Assembly (NCBI GenBank): GCA_022316685.1
Contig: JAKJHU010001808.1
Location: 1 to 64,000 of the forward strand
DNA: 64,000 bases
Reading direction: 5' to 3'
DNA from: Progne subis subis
Lineage: Eukaryota; Chordata; Aves; Passeriformes; Hirundinidae
Part shown: piece after piece, positions 23,001 to 49,716 of the stretch
Layout of the letters: each line of letters starts with the position of its first letter
How positions within the stretch are numbered: position 1 is the first letter of the stretch
The notes under the pieces: model-generated
What the model was told of the DNA's origin: nothing
Databases searched by the model: none
Seen by the model: the letters and a program-made list of their open reading frames with translations, nothing else
Position numbers and translations under genes: made by a program

Positions 23001-26000
23001 GGATGAGACTCAGCGCCGGCAGCAGCTCGAGGCTGAGATTGAAGCCATTCAGAACAACATTGTCCACCTGCAAAACCAGAAGCCCCAAGAAACGGTGGTG
23101 AAGAAAGAACTGGTAAAGAAGGTGCCTGACCCCCAGCTGGAGGAGAGCTTCCACCGACTGCAGCAAAACCTGGCAGAGGAGCAGCGCAAGAACCAGGTGC
23201 TCCAGGATGAGCTGGAGGCTCTTAAAATCCGGCTGCGTGTCCTGGAGCACGAGAAGAGGGAAGGAGGGCAGGAGTACATAGTGAAAGAGGTGCTGAGGAT
23301 TGAACAAGATAAGGCTCAGGCTACCGAAATCCTGAAGCTCAAAGAGGAACTGGAAGAGCTCAGGAGGCAGGAAGGGACCAGGGAGAGTGAAGTCATCCTC
23401 TTACGCCAACAAATTGCTGTGCTGTCCAGCGAGAAGAACAAAGAGCAGGAGAAAGTCACGGAGAAGGAGGTGCTGAAGCTGCAGAACGATCCCCAGCTGG
23501 AGATGGAATTCCGGATGTTGCAGGAGACCAAGGAGAGGGAGAGTGCCCTTCGGCAGAAGCACGAGGAAGAGCTCAGCTTCCTCCAGGAGAAGCTTAAGCG
23601 TCTGGAGAAGGAACGGGCCATCGCCGAGGGCAAAATCACCGTCAAGGAGGTGCTGAAGGTGGAGAAAGATTTGGCCATTGAGAGGGAGGTGAATGAGCTC
23701 CGGCGCCAGTACGAAGATGAGAAGTCCAAGGGCCGTTCCAACGAGCGGGAAAAGGCTGAGCTGCTCAGGAAGATCCAGCTGCTGGAGGAAGAGAACTCCA
23801 AGGTGGTTGTTCAGGAGAAAGTGCGTGAGATCGTGCGCCCAGACCCCAAGGCTGAGAACGAAGTTGCGAACCTTCGCTTGGAGCTGGTAGAGCAGGAGAG
23901 GAGGTACCGCGGCGGGGACGAACAGCTCAAGAGCTGCCAGAACGAGCTGGCTGCTCTGAAGAACAGAGGGCCCCTGGTAGAAGTCAAAGAAGTCATTAAG
24001 GAGGTCATTAAGTACAAGAATGATCCAGAAACCGAAAAGGAGCTACAGCGACTCCGGAAGGAAATCATAGAGAGGACCGGAGCTATCGAAAGAGCTGACC
24101 TGGAGATCTACCAGCTGAAACAAGAGATACAAGCTTTGAAAGAAACCAAACCTCAAGTGCAAATGAAGGAAGTTGTTCAAGAAATCCTCCAGTTTCGGGA
24201 AGACCCCAAGACTAGAGAGGAGGTAGAGTTGCTGCGAGTGCAGCTGGCAGACGAACAGATGAAGCACATCGACCTGGAGAGGGAACGGCTTCTCCAAGAA
24301 GAAAAAGTAAGACAGAAGGAGGAAGAACTTTCCCAGGTGAAGGAGAAAGTGGTCCAGCAGGAAGTAGTGAAGTACGAGCAGGATCCTGCCTTGAAAGCTG
24401 AGGTGAACTCCTTCTCCCAGAGCATCGAGAGCGAGCTGAAGCAGATCGACGGCCTCCGTGAGGAGCTGCGCAAGCTGCAGAGGAGACGCTCCGAGCTGGA
24501 GCGGCAGCTCGAGGAGCTGGAGAAGGAGAGGCAGGCCCGCAGGGAGGCCGAGCTGGAGGTCCAGAGGCTCAGGATCCGGCTGAACGAGCTGGAAGAACAG
24601 GAAAGAGAAACGACAGAACGAGTGACTGTGAAACAGAAAGTGATCCTTCAGCAAGATCCCCAGCAGGAGAAGGAGCACTCGCTCCTCAAGCTGGAGTTAG
24701 AAGAAGAGAAGCACCGCAGACAAGTCCTGCAAACCGAACTAGAAGCCCTGAGAAAGAAGCTCCTTTCTTTGGAGAAGATGGAGGTCAAGGAGAAAGTGGT
24801 CTTTTCAGAGAGTGTCCAAGTGGACAAAGGAGACACGGAGTACGAGATTCAAAAGCTGAAGAGCAACCTGGAGGAAGAAAGTAGGCGCAAGAGGGAGCTG
24901 GATGCAGACATCAACCGCCTGGAAACCAGGCTGTCTGAGGTGGAATTCAACAACTCCAAGTCATCAAAGGAGCTAGACTTGTTGAGGGAGGAAAACCACA
25001 AGCTCCACCTCGAGAAGCAGAACCTGCTGATGGAAACAAGGAGACTGCAGTCAGAGATTGAACTCACCGCAACAGAAGCTCAGGATTTGAGAAACATGAC
25101 CCACATGGACAGTGGAATAAACCTGGACTCCAGATTCCAAGCTTTGGAAAGAGAGTTAGAGGATCTGAAGCAGTTATCCAGAGAAAAAGATGCAGAGATT
25201 GAGCAACTCCAGAATCGCCTGAAGACGGTGGCTATCAAGAGGGAGCAAAGAGAGAACCACCTGAGGCGCTCCATCGTGGTCATTGACCCCGACACAGGAA
25301 AAGAGATGTCTCCAGAGGAAGCTCACGTGTTTGGCCTCATTGAGTGGAGCCTGTTTGTCAAGCTGAAGAGCCAGGAATGTGACTGGGAGGAGATCTCAAT
25401 AAAGGGCCCCAACGGGGAATCGTCTGTGATCCTGGACAGGAAGTCTGGCAGGGAGTTCTCCATCGAGGACGCGCTGAAGAGCGGCAGGCTCACCGCGGCC
25501 CAGTACGACAGTTACCTCAACAAGGAGATGTCTATCCAGGAGCTGGCAGTCCTGGTGTCCGGAAGCAATTACACAGCGCTCGCTCCGCTTTAGAAACTTC
25601 ACTTCAAGAGCAGCCAGTCAGAGCTGCAGCACCTTGCAGACATCCAGATCACTGCAAAGCCTCACCCTCCTTCGCGTCCTCCAAACTGCTACAGCCTCTG
25701 CCCCGGCCATGCTCTACAGCCACACCGCTTGCTGTCACGATGCAGAAAACACCACCAGTAGTGGAAAACATCTGCCAAACCTTCTCCCCCTCTTCCTCCC
25801 TGCCTACCAGAAAACAAGAGAAAGCCTTAGGACAGTGAAGTGCCTCAAGTCCAAAGAGTCAGTAGAACCTGCAGTTCCCTCAGCTCCTGCTCACATAGTC
25901 ACGTGCGAAGCCGTGTCAGGAGAGAGACTGAAGGTCCGGGTGACTCCGAGGTGACCAGCAGGAGCTGGTCACATCAGCTGCATGTTGATAAGCCAGACAG

Positions 26001-26455
26001 TCCCACCGTGGACAACTGACTCAATGATGGGCTCGTCCTCCGAGAAAACCAGCTCTGTGGAAGCCAAGGTTTCAGTCCAGAATCACCACGTCAAGACCCA
26101 CCACCACCACTTGTTCACCTCTGTGCCCGTGCTGCTGGGGAAGAGTGAAGGTGTACTTCGACGGCACCAGCCATTGATCCAAGAGGAGCATTCACACAGC
26201 CCAGAGGTCAAGGAAAAGGACATGGAGAGATGGCAGAACCACCAGACACGAGGGGTTGTGCACAGCATGCAAGGGAACCCAATGCAGAGCGCCTCCCACA
26301 GACAGCTCCTTCCCTCGTGGTTAAAAGCTGTTATTGCTGGTGTTTCCTGGATGGAGTTACATGCAGCTACATGTTTCATTTACTTGTGTAAGGGAATGGG
26401 GAATAGAGGGGAATTCTATTTATAGTACAAAATAAAAATGCAGTGGTTCCAATCA
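8018..26455 (+). CDS. PPL: Periplakin (plakin-family cytolinker of desmosomes and cornified envelope), 21 coding exons
   Basis: Exons, all with AG/GT borders: 8018-8117, 9129-9283, 9724-9845, 10357-10482, 10762-10803, 10928-11089, 11525-11631, 12113-12208, 13153-13275, 14183-14329, 15788-15939, 16458-16555, 16785-16942, 17835-18013, 18116-18254, 19509-19702, 20014-20164, 20437-20520, 21052-21168, 21756-21848 and 22909-25593. They join in phase except for single-base defects in the 9724 and 11525 exons. With a short missing first exon the protein would be about 1,760 residues, the length of mammalian periplakin (1,756). Order: plakin domain of spectrin repeats with an inserted SH3 (roughly residues 396-455), heptad coiled-coil rod, short C-terminal linker and no plakin repeat domains. 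Periplakin pairs with envoplakin, binds intermediate filaments and is cross-linked into the epithelial cornified envelope. Motifs seen include SKELTELIERLQKNADQ, YMQRCTNKLYWLDQQAK, DYPSRRRQYE and NLLICEESHLK. UBN1 converges on its 3' end, as in mammals. Confidence 0.97.
8420..8833. repeat. Minisatellite, 41-bp unit, about 10 copies (PPL intron 2)
   Basis: Units read 'ccatcctcccggtcccaaag' then 'gatgcatcccagggacctga' plus one base. Copies differ at a few sites (ccggt, ttgt, cagt variants) and one or two carry an extra base. The array is open in several minus-strand frames because the unit has no stop, so ORFs across it are artefacts. Confidence 0.95.
8855..8985 (+). mobile_element. Short CR1-like 3' fragment
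   Basis: The text 'ggacttggagcagcctcatc', 'ggaagatgtccctgcccacg' and 'ccttccaccccaaaccatcc' resembles the CR1 3' end. It directly follows the 41-bp minisatellite. It is degraded, so the call is less certain than for the longer copies. Confidence 0.6.
9724..9845 (+). other. PPL: PPL exon 4 with a one-base insertion (frameshift)
   Basis: The exon should be 121 bp to keep phase between its split Asp codon and the next exon, but is 122 bp. Reading is normal through IEPQV, then 'gtcaaactggtcc' breaks the frame. Removing one A of the AAA at 9815-9817 gives NWSTVIEEKQ, matching the family's NW...EEK text and joining the next exon in phase. As written, translation stops at TGA 10386-10388. A homopolymer length error in the assembly is the simplest explanation; a real mutation is possible. 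Confidence 0.85.
11525..11631 (+). other. PPL: PPL exon 8 with a one-base deletion (frameshift)
   Basis: This exon is 107 bp where 108 (36 codons) is needed to stay in phase with its neighbours. The reading EEAINKLHADGD is normal up to 11590; then one base (a C before 'agctgctgg') is missing. With it, the text becomes QLLAQNHPGKNAIE, the expected plakin sequence, and the exon ends on a whole Glu codon. As written the frame runs to TGA 12153-12155 in exon 9. It is the mirror of the +1 shift in exon 4. Confidence 0.85.
13634..13686 (+). repeat. Imperfect hexamer repeat in PPL intron 10
   Basis: About eight imperfect units of the type 'gagcct/gagccc/aagcct/aagccc' follow each other. No function is evident. 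Confidence 0.6.
13839..13915 (+). repeat. Two-copy tandem duplication in PPL intron 10
   Basis: The string 'ctggaatcagagctgggagt' followed by 'ggggctgtcca' occurs twice, about 41 bp apart, with near-perfect identity. Confidence 0.8.
14183..15939 (+). CDS. PPL: PPL exons 11 and 12, encoding the SH3 insert of the plakin domain
   Basis: Exon 11 (14183-14329) ends with PIPVEALCEYEGEQ, the start of the SH3-like fold within the plakin spectrin repeats. Exon 12 (15788-15939) continues GQISRGAHYTLRRNSG, then WEVADGAG and APGVCFMIPPPDPEA. In plakins this SH3 packs against a spectrin repeat and lacks a normal proline-peptide surface. The 1.46-kb intron between them is filled in its first half by a 24-bp minisatellite that starts at the splice donor. 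Confidence 0.93.
14322..15062 (+). repeat. Minisatellite, 24-bp unit, about 30 copies, starting at the PPL exon 11 splice donor
   Basis: The unit is 'gtacggcaccccgggttaga' plus 'gcgg', with variants (accccg/actccg, ggtta/ggtca, gcagg/gcggg/ggggc). The first unit begins at the exon 11 border: exon text GAGCAG followed by GTACGG, so each unit carries a near-copy of the 5' splice site. The unit length is a multiple of three, which explains the long open frames on both strands. Confidence 0.95.
18419..18455 (+). repeat. AAATC pentamer microsatellite in PPL intron 16
   Basis: About seven units of 'aaatc' with one 'acatc' interruption. Confidence 0.85.
18520..18955 (+). mobile_element. CR1 LINE fragment in PPL intron 16
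   Basis: It contains 'gagaccctcccacagggtct', 'ctggagaggagagagctcca', 'gcacagggtgcccagagcag' and the CR1 tail 'aaaaccttctgtgattct'. Plus orientation. Confidence 0.85.
20555..20935 (-). mobile_element. CR1 LINE fragment in PPL intron 19
   Basis: Reverse-strand CR1: 'cagaatatgggttagaaggg' at its 3' end, then 'ccatcccaggctgctccaac', 'caattcctgcccagtctccc' and 'ctctcctggagcccctttag'. It is very similar to the copies at 34247, 42900 (other strand) and 55750. Confidence 0.88.
22320..22840 (+). mobile_element. CR1 LINE fragment in PPL intron 21
   Basis: Plus-strand CR1 with 'ggaggggctggagcatgtcc', 'ctcagcctggagaaaaggag', 'ctggacatggcactctcagc' and the 3' end 'caaatgattctgtgattttg'. It ends about 70 bp before the last PPL exon. 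Confidence 0.88.
22909..25593 (+). CDS. PPL: PPL last exon: coiled-coil rod and C-terminal linker
   Basis: A single 2,685-bp exon encodes the last 894 residues and a TAG stop. The acceptor is 'caacaacag' just before 22909 and the previous exon joins in phase 0, so the start is set by splicing and not by a Met. The rod shows heptads and the recurring plakin rod text KxVVVQEKVREIV, EVKEVIKEVIKYKNDP, VVQEILQFREDPK, VVQQEVVKYEQDP and QKVILQQDPQQ, roughly one charged repeat every 38 residues. The tail (REQRENHLRRSIVVIDPDTG ... MSIQELAVLVSG) is the linker that binds keratin and vimentin. No frame defect is seen. Confidence 0.98.
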   Translation, partial: QPEIQVTQDFAQTKKSVRPVEEVWKLKKELEDETQRRQQLEAEIEAIQNNIVHLQNQKPQETVVKKELVKKVPDPQLEESFHRLQQNLAEEQRKNQVLQDELEALKIRLRVLEHEKREGGQEYIVKEVLRIEQDKAQATEILKLKEELEELRRQEGTRESEVILLRQQIAVLSSEKNKEQEKVTEKEVLKLQNDPQLEMEFRMLQETKERESALRQKHEEELSFLQEKLKRLEKERAIAEGKITVKEVLKVEKDLAIEREVNELRRQYEDEKSKGRSNEREKAELLRKIQLLEEENSKVVVQEKVREIVRPDPKAENEVANLRLELVEQERRYRGGDEQLKSCQNELAALKNRGPLVEVKEVIKEVIKYKNDPETEKELQRLRKEIIERTGAIERADLEIYQLKQEIQALKETKPQVQMKEVVQEILQFREDPKTREEVELLRVQLADEQMKHIDLERERLLQEEKVRQKEEELSQVKEKVVQQEVVKYEQDPALKAEVNSFSQSIESELKQIDGLREELRKLQRRRSELERQLEELEKERQARREAELEVQRLRIRLNELEEQERETTERVTVKQKVILQQDPQQEKEHSLLKLELEEEKHRRQVLQTELEALRKKLLSLEKMEVKEKVVFSESVQVDKGDTEYEIQKLKSNLEEESRRKRELDADINRLETRLSEVEFNNSKSSKELDLLREENHKLHLEKQNLLMETRRLQSEIELTATEAQDLRNMTHMDSGINLDSRFQALERELEDLKQLSREKDAEIEQLQNRLKTVAIKREQRENHLRRSIVVIDPDTGKEMSPEEAHVFGLIEWSLFVKLKSQECDWEEISIKGPNGESSVILDRKSGREFSIEDALKSGRLTAAQYDSYLNKEMSIQELAVLVSGSNYTALAPL
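25594..26455 (+). terminator. PPL: PPL 3' UTR and poly(A) signal
   Basis: About 860 bp follow the TAG stop without a conserved reading frame. AATAAA is at 26431-26436, and cleavage would fall near 26450, giving a typical short 3' UTR. Confidence 0.85.
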
Positions 26456-27149
26456 GAAGGTGTTTGGTCTTTATTAATTATGGCAGCCTCCTGATCTTTG
26501 GCTATAGAAGAAGTTGCTATTTAGGAGTCAGAATTAAATCACTAAGGTTATTCATTTTAGCTTCTGGCTCTTTTCCAAGGGGGAAATTGCTGGAGCAGCT
26601 TTGGAGCTGGGACTAATTAGCAGCATTAGATGGGAGTGAAGTGCACTAAAGCATGGGACTGGCTGCAGGTGCAGGAGAGCAGCGGATTACACCGGGATGG
26701 TACCAGAGCCCACTCACTTCCTTTTTCCCAAATTTAGCTAATACCCAAACCCCGGGGAGCTCTGATGTCCACAAAAGCAGTCATAAGCACTCCCTGCTTA
26801 CCCCTCCTGGCTCTGGGGATTAACACCAGTATTTTATTTTTGTGAATGAAGGGATCAGGGAGGATCACACTGGTGCTCCGGGGTCTGAGCCCCACGTGTC
26901 CTTTCCAGCAGAGGCCAACTTCAAGCAACAGCAGGAGCACAGGGAATGAGAAGAAACAATCCTACTCCTGCAACAGCTGTGACACAGCTGGCATTCACTC
27001 ACCACGTAGGAGACTTTACAACAGTCAAAAATTCATTACTCATTCGAGACACAGTTACAGATACAGATGAGTATCCAAGCTGCAACAGAAATTCTTGGAA
27101 ACAAAGTCAGGGAACTAGAGGGAAGGAGATGGGGGAAAAAAGCATTTTG
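26456..27149. other. Spacer between the convergent PPL and UBN1 3' ends
   Basis: Roughly 700 bp of unique-looking AT-richer DNA without coding similarity or an obvious repeat. Confidence 0.7.
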
Positions 27150-44950
<17,801 letters not shown>

Positions 44951-45170
44951 CTCGCGCCGGGCCGCGCGCGCCGCGGCCAATCGGCGGCCGCTCCAGCGGC
45001 CACGCCTCGCACCCCGGCCAATCAGCGAGCGCCGCCGCGGCCACACCTCGCGGGAACGGCTCGCTCTCGGCTGCCCCTCACCACGTGACGGAGGCGGGCC
45101 AGTCCCCGCCACCGCCACGGGCACCGCCCCGTCCCGGCGGCCCGCGCGCGGCGGCGGGAGGGGCGGCAAG

Positions 45171-45266
45171 ATGGCCGCGGCCCCTGGGGGAGCGGCGGAG
45201 GTCCGGCGGAGAGAGGCTGCCCGTGTCCTCTTCACTCTACAAACAGTCTGTGGTGGAGCCTCATAA
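45171..45266 (+). CDS. Short divergent ORF of 31 residues, unrecognised
   Basis: ATG at 45171 in a good Kozak context (GGCAAGATGG) opens a frame beginning MAAAPGGAAEVRRREAARVL and stopping at TAA 45264-45266. It faces away from UBN1. In mammals the divergent neighbour of UBN1 is GLYR1, but this peptide does not resemble its PWWP start. It may be a first exon whose real splice donor I have not identified, an upstream ORF of a non-coding transcript, or just a YY1 site. Confidence 0.25.
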   Translation: MAAAPGGAAEVRRREAARVLFTLQTVCGGAS

Positions 45267-45814
45267 GAATCAGTGGCGTGAAGCCTCCAGGAAGCTGCGT
45301 TCGTCCTGCCCCTCGTGTCCTTTAGACAAGCTCAGGTTTCTTCCATGCATGGAATGAAATGCAACTTAGGGAATGTGTGTAACGATAAGGGGCAACAGAG
45401 TAATCTAATATATCTAAACAGTGGCTCGTGTGGATAAGGCTGCAGGTCTGTTCTGGAAAACCTTGACTGGAGATGACAAACTCCCTGTTCAGGACTGGCT
45501 GCTCCAGCTGGATACTGACAGAGCTGACTGATGTCATCGTGGGACCTCTCCATTATTTTTCAGGGTTTCGGGAGTCTGGACAGATTTCTGATGAGTGTCA
45601 GATGATAAATATCCCGGTTCTCAAGCAGACTTAAGGAAGAAAACCCTGCACTTCAGTGTCTGTTCAAATCCTGGAGGTTATTTAGGGAGTTGCTGAAAAG
45701 CCCTTGAGTGACAATGCAGTTAGCAGTCACAGCCAGTGTGGGTTCACAGGGCGAAGGTCCTGCTTAATTCCCATTTGTGAGAAGCTCAGGCACAGCTTGC
45801 CCAGAGGCACAGAA

Positions 45815-46330
45815 CTGTTCAGGCTGGAAGGGACCAGTGGCTCATCTGGCCCCACCTGCCTGCTCAGGGCACAGGGCTGTGTCCAGACCCAGGAACAGAC
45901 ACTCCACTCCCTCTCTGGGCAGCCTGTTCCAGCATATAAGAAAGTTTTCATGGTGTTCATTTGGAACTTCCTGGGCTCAGTCTCTGCCTGTTCCTCTGGT
46001 GCCTTTGCTGGGCCCCCAGAGCACAGCCTGGGCCCTGCTCTGCCCCTCCCTGCACACAGGGACACCCAGGGCTGAGGGCCCCTCTCAGCTGGGGCTCCTC
46101 TCCAGGCTGAACATCCCTAGCTCCCTCAGCTTTTCCTCACAGGGAGATGCTCCAGTCCCTTCAGCATCCTCACAGCCTCCACTGGACCTGCTCCAGGAGC
46201 TCCGTGTCCCTCCTGTCCTGGCACAGCATTCCAGACGTGCCTCCCAGGCTGAGCAGAGGGGCAGGATCCCCTCCCTCACACCCCCAGGAACCCCCACCTT
46301 GGCCCTAAGGCTGGTCAGGAACAGTCAGTG
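45815..46330 (-). mobile_element. CR1 LINE fragment
   Basis: Reverse-strand CR1 of an older subfamily: 'ggctggaagggaccagtggc', 'ctctccaggctgaacatccc' and 'agctccctcagcttttcctc'. The minus strand continues leftward into LHLGRNNPRHQ-type ORF2 text near 46380. Confidence 0.82.
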
Positions 46331-46369
46331 TCACCCTCTTCTCCACATAGCTGCAGCCCCAGCCCAGGC

Positions 46370-46510
46370 TGATGCCTGGGGTTGTTCCTCCCCAGATGCA
46401 GGACCCTACTCTGGCCTGTGCTGGATTCCAGAAGGTTCCTCTGTGCCCCTCTCCTGCTGTCGAAGTCCCTCTGAGGTATCAGCCACTCCTCCCAGCTGTG
46501 TGTTGACCAA
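46370..46510 (-). mobile_element. CR1 ORF2 remnant (minus)
   Basis: The minus strand reads SRVLHLGRNNPRHQPGLGLQ, a motif from the C-terminal part of CR1 ORF2. It is probably the 5' continuation of the 45815-46330 copy. Confidence 0.65.
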
Positions 46511-46514
46511 GGGA

Positions 46515-46990
46515 AGATAGTAGAGGCAGTGGTTTGGGCTTTTAGCAAAGCTTTTGATACCATCTCTAACACACTCTTGGATAAACTGTCCCTCACAGTG
46601 CTCCCCAAGTTCCCCTTTACACAGGTGAGGTCAGGCTCAAAGGGTTGCAGTAAATGGGGTCACATCAGGACAGGCAGCAGTGGGGTTAGGCAGGGCTCTG
46701 CTCGAGGCCTGGTGCTCTTGGGTGTTTTTATAAATGATCCATGCTCAGGAATTTAACGTACATGAAGTAGGTTTGCCAAAAACAGTGAACTAGCAGGGGC
46801 TGTGAGTCCCAAAGGGCCCTTACAGGGAGCTGGGCAGTCACAACCTGTGTGAAATTCAACAGCAGCAGTGCAGGACTCTGCACCTGGGACAGGGCTGAGC
46901 ACACAGTCTGGGGGATGAGGCGGGAGGGCAGCCCAGCAAACATCTGCCATCTGGGGGTTGATGGCAACTTCAACAGGAGCCATCAGTGGC
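46515..46990 (+). mobile_element. CR1 reverse-transcriptase remnant (plus)
   Basis: The plus strand reads AFSKAFDTISNTLLDKL and, after degraded text, SGVRQGSARGLVL ... FINDPCSGI. These are CR1 reverse-transcriptase motifs (the expected SGVPQGS is altered). It is opposite in orientation to the fragment on its left. Confidence 0.7.
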
Positions 46991-47039
46991 CAAAAGAACC
47001 AGCTCTGTCCTGGGGTAGAGCTCAGCTGAGGGAGGGGAT

Positions 47040-48310
47040 GGGCCTAGAGCTCTGTGTTCCCACTAACAGTGCTGGGAAAACACCACTATGGAGAGAACAT
47101 GTCAAAAGCCATTTCCCATCCCATAAAATTTTGAACCCTCTTTAATTTTCAAATACTCTGCATCTGTGTTTGGCTGACAGCACCAGCTCAGACCTAACTC
47201 CTTAGCAAATGCACTGCTCAAAATCCAGGGAAAAGCCTTAGGAGCAGAAACCAGGGCCTAACACTGGGCTGGCATCCAGCCAAGAGGATCCTGCAGGACT
47301 CTTCCCGTGGTGCCCAGCAGTGGGAGGAGGATCAAGGACCAGAAACTAAAACACAAGGAGTTCCTGCTCAAAATGAGGAAGAATTTTACACTGAGGGTGG
47401 CAAAGCACAGGAACAGGTACCCAGGGAGGGCGTGGAGTCTCCAGCTCTGGAGACATTCCAAACCCACCTGGACACATTCCTGTGACAGTGCTCCACATGA
47501 CTCTGCTCTGACAGGGAACTGAATGACCTCTGCTGCCATGTGTGTGTGGTGCTGCAGCAGCAGCCTGGCTCGGCTGAGCATCACCCCAGCCAGACTTCTG
47601 CTGCAGGGAGAAGCAGAGGCAAGAGGAGCTCTGCTGCCTCCCCCTCCTCCAGCTCTGACACGCAACTGCTGCAGCCAAAACCTCCCCTCCACTGCTGCCC
47701 AGGCTACTTGTGACAAGCACCTGCAGCCCCCTGCCTTCAAGGGCCCCAAGAGGAACAACAGACAGCTTCTACTTTTATTATTACAGTTTAACAGTCTTGG
47801 AGAGAGGAGAAGCAGCAGGAACCAACATGCAAAGCAATTAAAAGTCCCCAGGGGCTGGAGGAAGACCACCCCCAGCTCAGCTCCTGTGCCTGCTCCCAGC
47901 AGAGTCTCTGGGGGCCCTTTCCCTCCAGCTGCTGCTCCGTCGTGCCCCAGAGTGGGACGAGGTCATGGCAGACACCAAACCTACACACAGAGAGGAGAGG
48001 ACTGGCCTGGGACCGTGTCTCCATGAGCCAGATTCATTATCTGACTGGGGTTCCGTGGGCTTTGGAACCAGGAGAGCATCTTAAATCTCATCCATGTAGA
48101 CAGGGAGGAGAGGGATCCTTCAGGAAGAGGCAACGACAGGAGATGAAGCTCAGATATTTGGGCAGCGTTTTCCTGTTTCAGAGCTGGCAGCTCTTGGTGC
48201 TAACAGCTCTTCTCAATGCATCTGTTAAACAACAAATGTGGCCTTCCTCCCACTCGCTTCACACCTCGGTCTTCACCAGCGTCTTCTGCAGCCAGGCTCC
48301 AAATGCAGCC
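47040..48310 (-). pseudogene. Partial duplicate of the SPSB3 3' region, lacking the last coding exon
   Basis: This block matches 61140-63060 in the same orientation. The order of matches is: 47100-47250 with 61195-61330, 47565-48050 with 61600-62080 (almost identical), 48100-48218 with 62205-62335 (diverged), and 48222-48310 with 62951-63040 (diverged). The segment equivalent to about 62340-62950, which holds the SPSB3 last coding exon, is missing. The reverse-strand AATAAA equivalent to that of SPSB3 is retained at 47778-47773. A CR1 piece interrupts the copy. It cannot encode SPSB3. Confidence 0.8.
47290..47510 (+). mobile_element. CR1 LINE fragment inside the SPSB3-derived block
   Basis: Text 'gaggaagaattttacactga', 'agcacaggaacaggtaccca' and 'ggcgtggagtctccagctct' is typical CR1. 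The equivalent place at 61340-61590 lacks it, so it arrived after the duplication or was lost from the other copy. Confidence 0.72.
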
Positions 48311-49716
48311 AAGTGGACAAATTCCAGGAACAAATGGGATCAGTCAGGTATTTAGAGCTGGACACAGGTGCCTGGAGAAGGCCCCAAGGCACGAGGAGGC
48401 TTGGCTGAGGCAGCTGGGCAGCCCCACTCACTGGAGGGAAACCTCCCACCCCTGCTGAACCCCACCACCCTGGGGGAAGGAGGTGACTTTGCTCTCCAAG
48501 AGCTGCCCTCGTTCCCCAGCACCTACAAAGCTGAGGACCCAGAGGGACAGGCTTTTAGGGCACAGGTCAAACATCCTGCACACGGGAAAGCCCTGGGGAT
48601 CTTGTTCCCTTGGTTTAACTCTGTCCCTGTTCCATGGCAGGATTCCATGTCACTGCCCCTGTCCTTATGCTCTGGTGAGGCTGCACAGGGAGCTCAGACA
48701 CAGCACAGCTCTGAGGAGCTGGGTGGCCCAGGGACACCTCACAGCTGGTGTCCAGCCCACTACAGACTGGTTTCCAGATACCCTCCCAACAGGAAAGCTC
48801 CACTGCAAGCTCTCAGGGGGACAAGGAAGAGGTCGGGATCTGCCAAAGCTCAGTGCCAGGATTCCACAGCCTGTGCTGTGCACAAGAGAGAACTAAATAC
48901 TCCCCTAAATAGTCCTTCCTGAGCTCCAGATCCACAAACCCATCCCTGCCTCCCTCACCCCCTTCTATTCCTGTGGCTGCCCCAGTGCTGCTGCTTCGGT
49001 GACCAGAGAGGGACAGTCTGGTGTCAGGACCATGCAGCCCCAGAGAACCAGAGCAGACCTGGAGGAGCAGCCACAGCCCAGGAAACAGAGCCTGAGGAAC
49101 TGTGTGTTTAACAGCATTTGGAAAATCTTCCTTCCACGGACTCACTCATCACATCTGAAACTGGGTGAGCTTGTGCCAGCCCCAGCACACAGGGCTCCCA
49201 CTAAGGGAGAGAGAATTGTCCCATCCTTCATTCCTTGTCTTGGAATGAACTCCAAAATGAGAATTTGCTCCTTTATCCTACAGCAGCCCAATTCTTTAAG
49301 ACCCTTTGGTGAAAAGCCGCCTAGAAATGCAGGTATATTGTCAAGCGCATCACCTAGTGGCCAGCACCTCTCCCAGCAGCAAGGAAAATGCATTCTCCTG
49401 CTCCAGGCAGGGATGAGAACACCAGGGAATGGGCCAAGAGCCCAAGTTTTACTTCAATTCATCAGCTTGAGCCACTTGGGATTTAAGATGCTGCAGCAAA
49501 CAGAGCAAATATACCAACTAACTAGAGCAGAGAGAGAAATAAAGAAAAAGCTCCCCTTGGCAGGAGCTGGACCACAGAGTTCCACACACAGCTCAACTCC
49601 CACAGGCAGAAGAGAAATCCCACAGAGGCTCTGCAGCCAGCCCCAGCAGCTGCCATGAAATGCATGGAAATGTCCCATGTGCCAGCAGGAAGCTGAATTT
49701 CCCTTGGGATTGCTCC
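48311..49716 (-). other. Sequence downstream of NME3, probable 3' UTR
   Basis: No coding similarity. I found no reverse-strand AATAAA or ATTAAA between the NME3 stop and the SPSB3-derived block, so at least part may be NME3 3' UTR. Confidence 0.45.

Noticed and set aside
23049..25602. Minus-strand Ser/Leu-rich frames inside the last PPL exon
   Set aside because: They are antisense shadows of a coiled-coil exon rich in Glu, Lys and Leu codons.
46529..46756. 75-codon plus-strand ORF with reverse-transcriptase-like motifs
   Set aside because: It is a decayed piece of CR1 ORF2, not a gene.
47258..48026. Frames of 167-203 codons, partly repeated at 61289-62051
   Set aside because: They recur because the DNA is duplicated; they do not match SPSB3 and lie in UTR-derived sequence.
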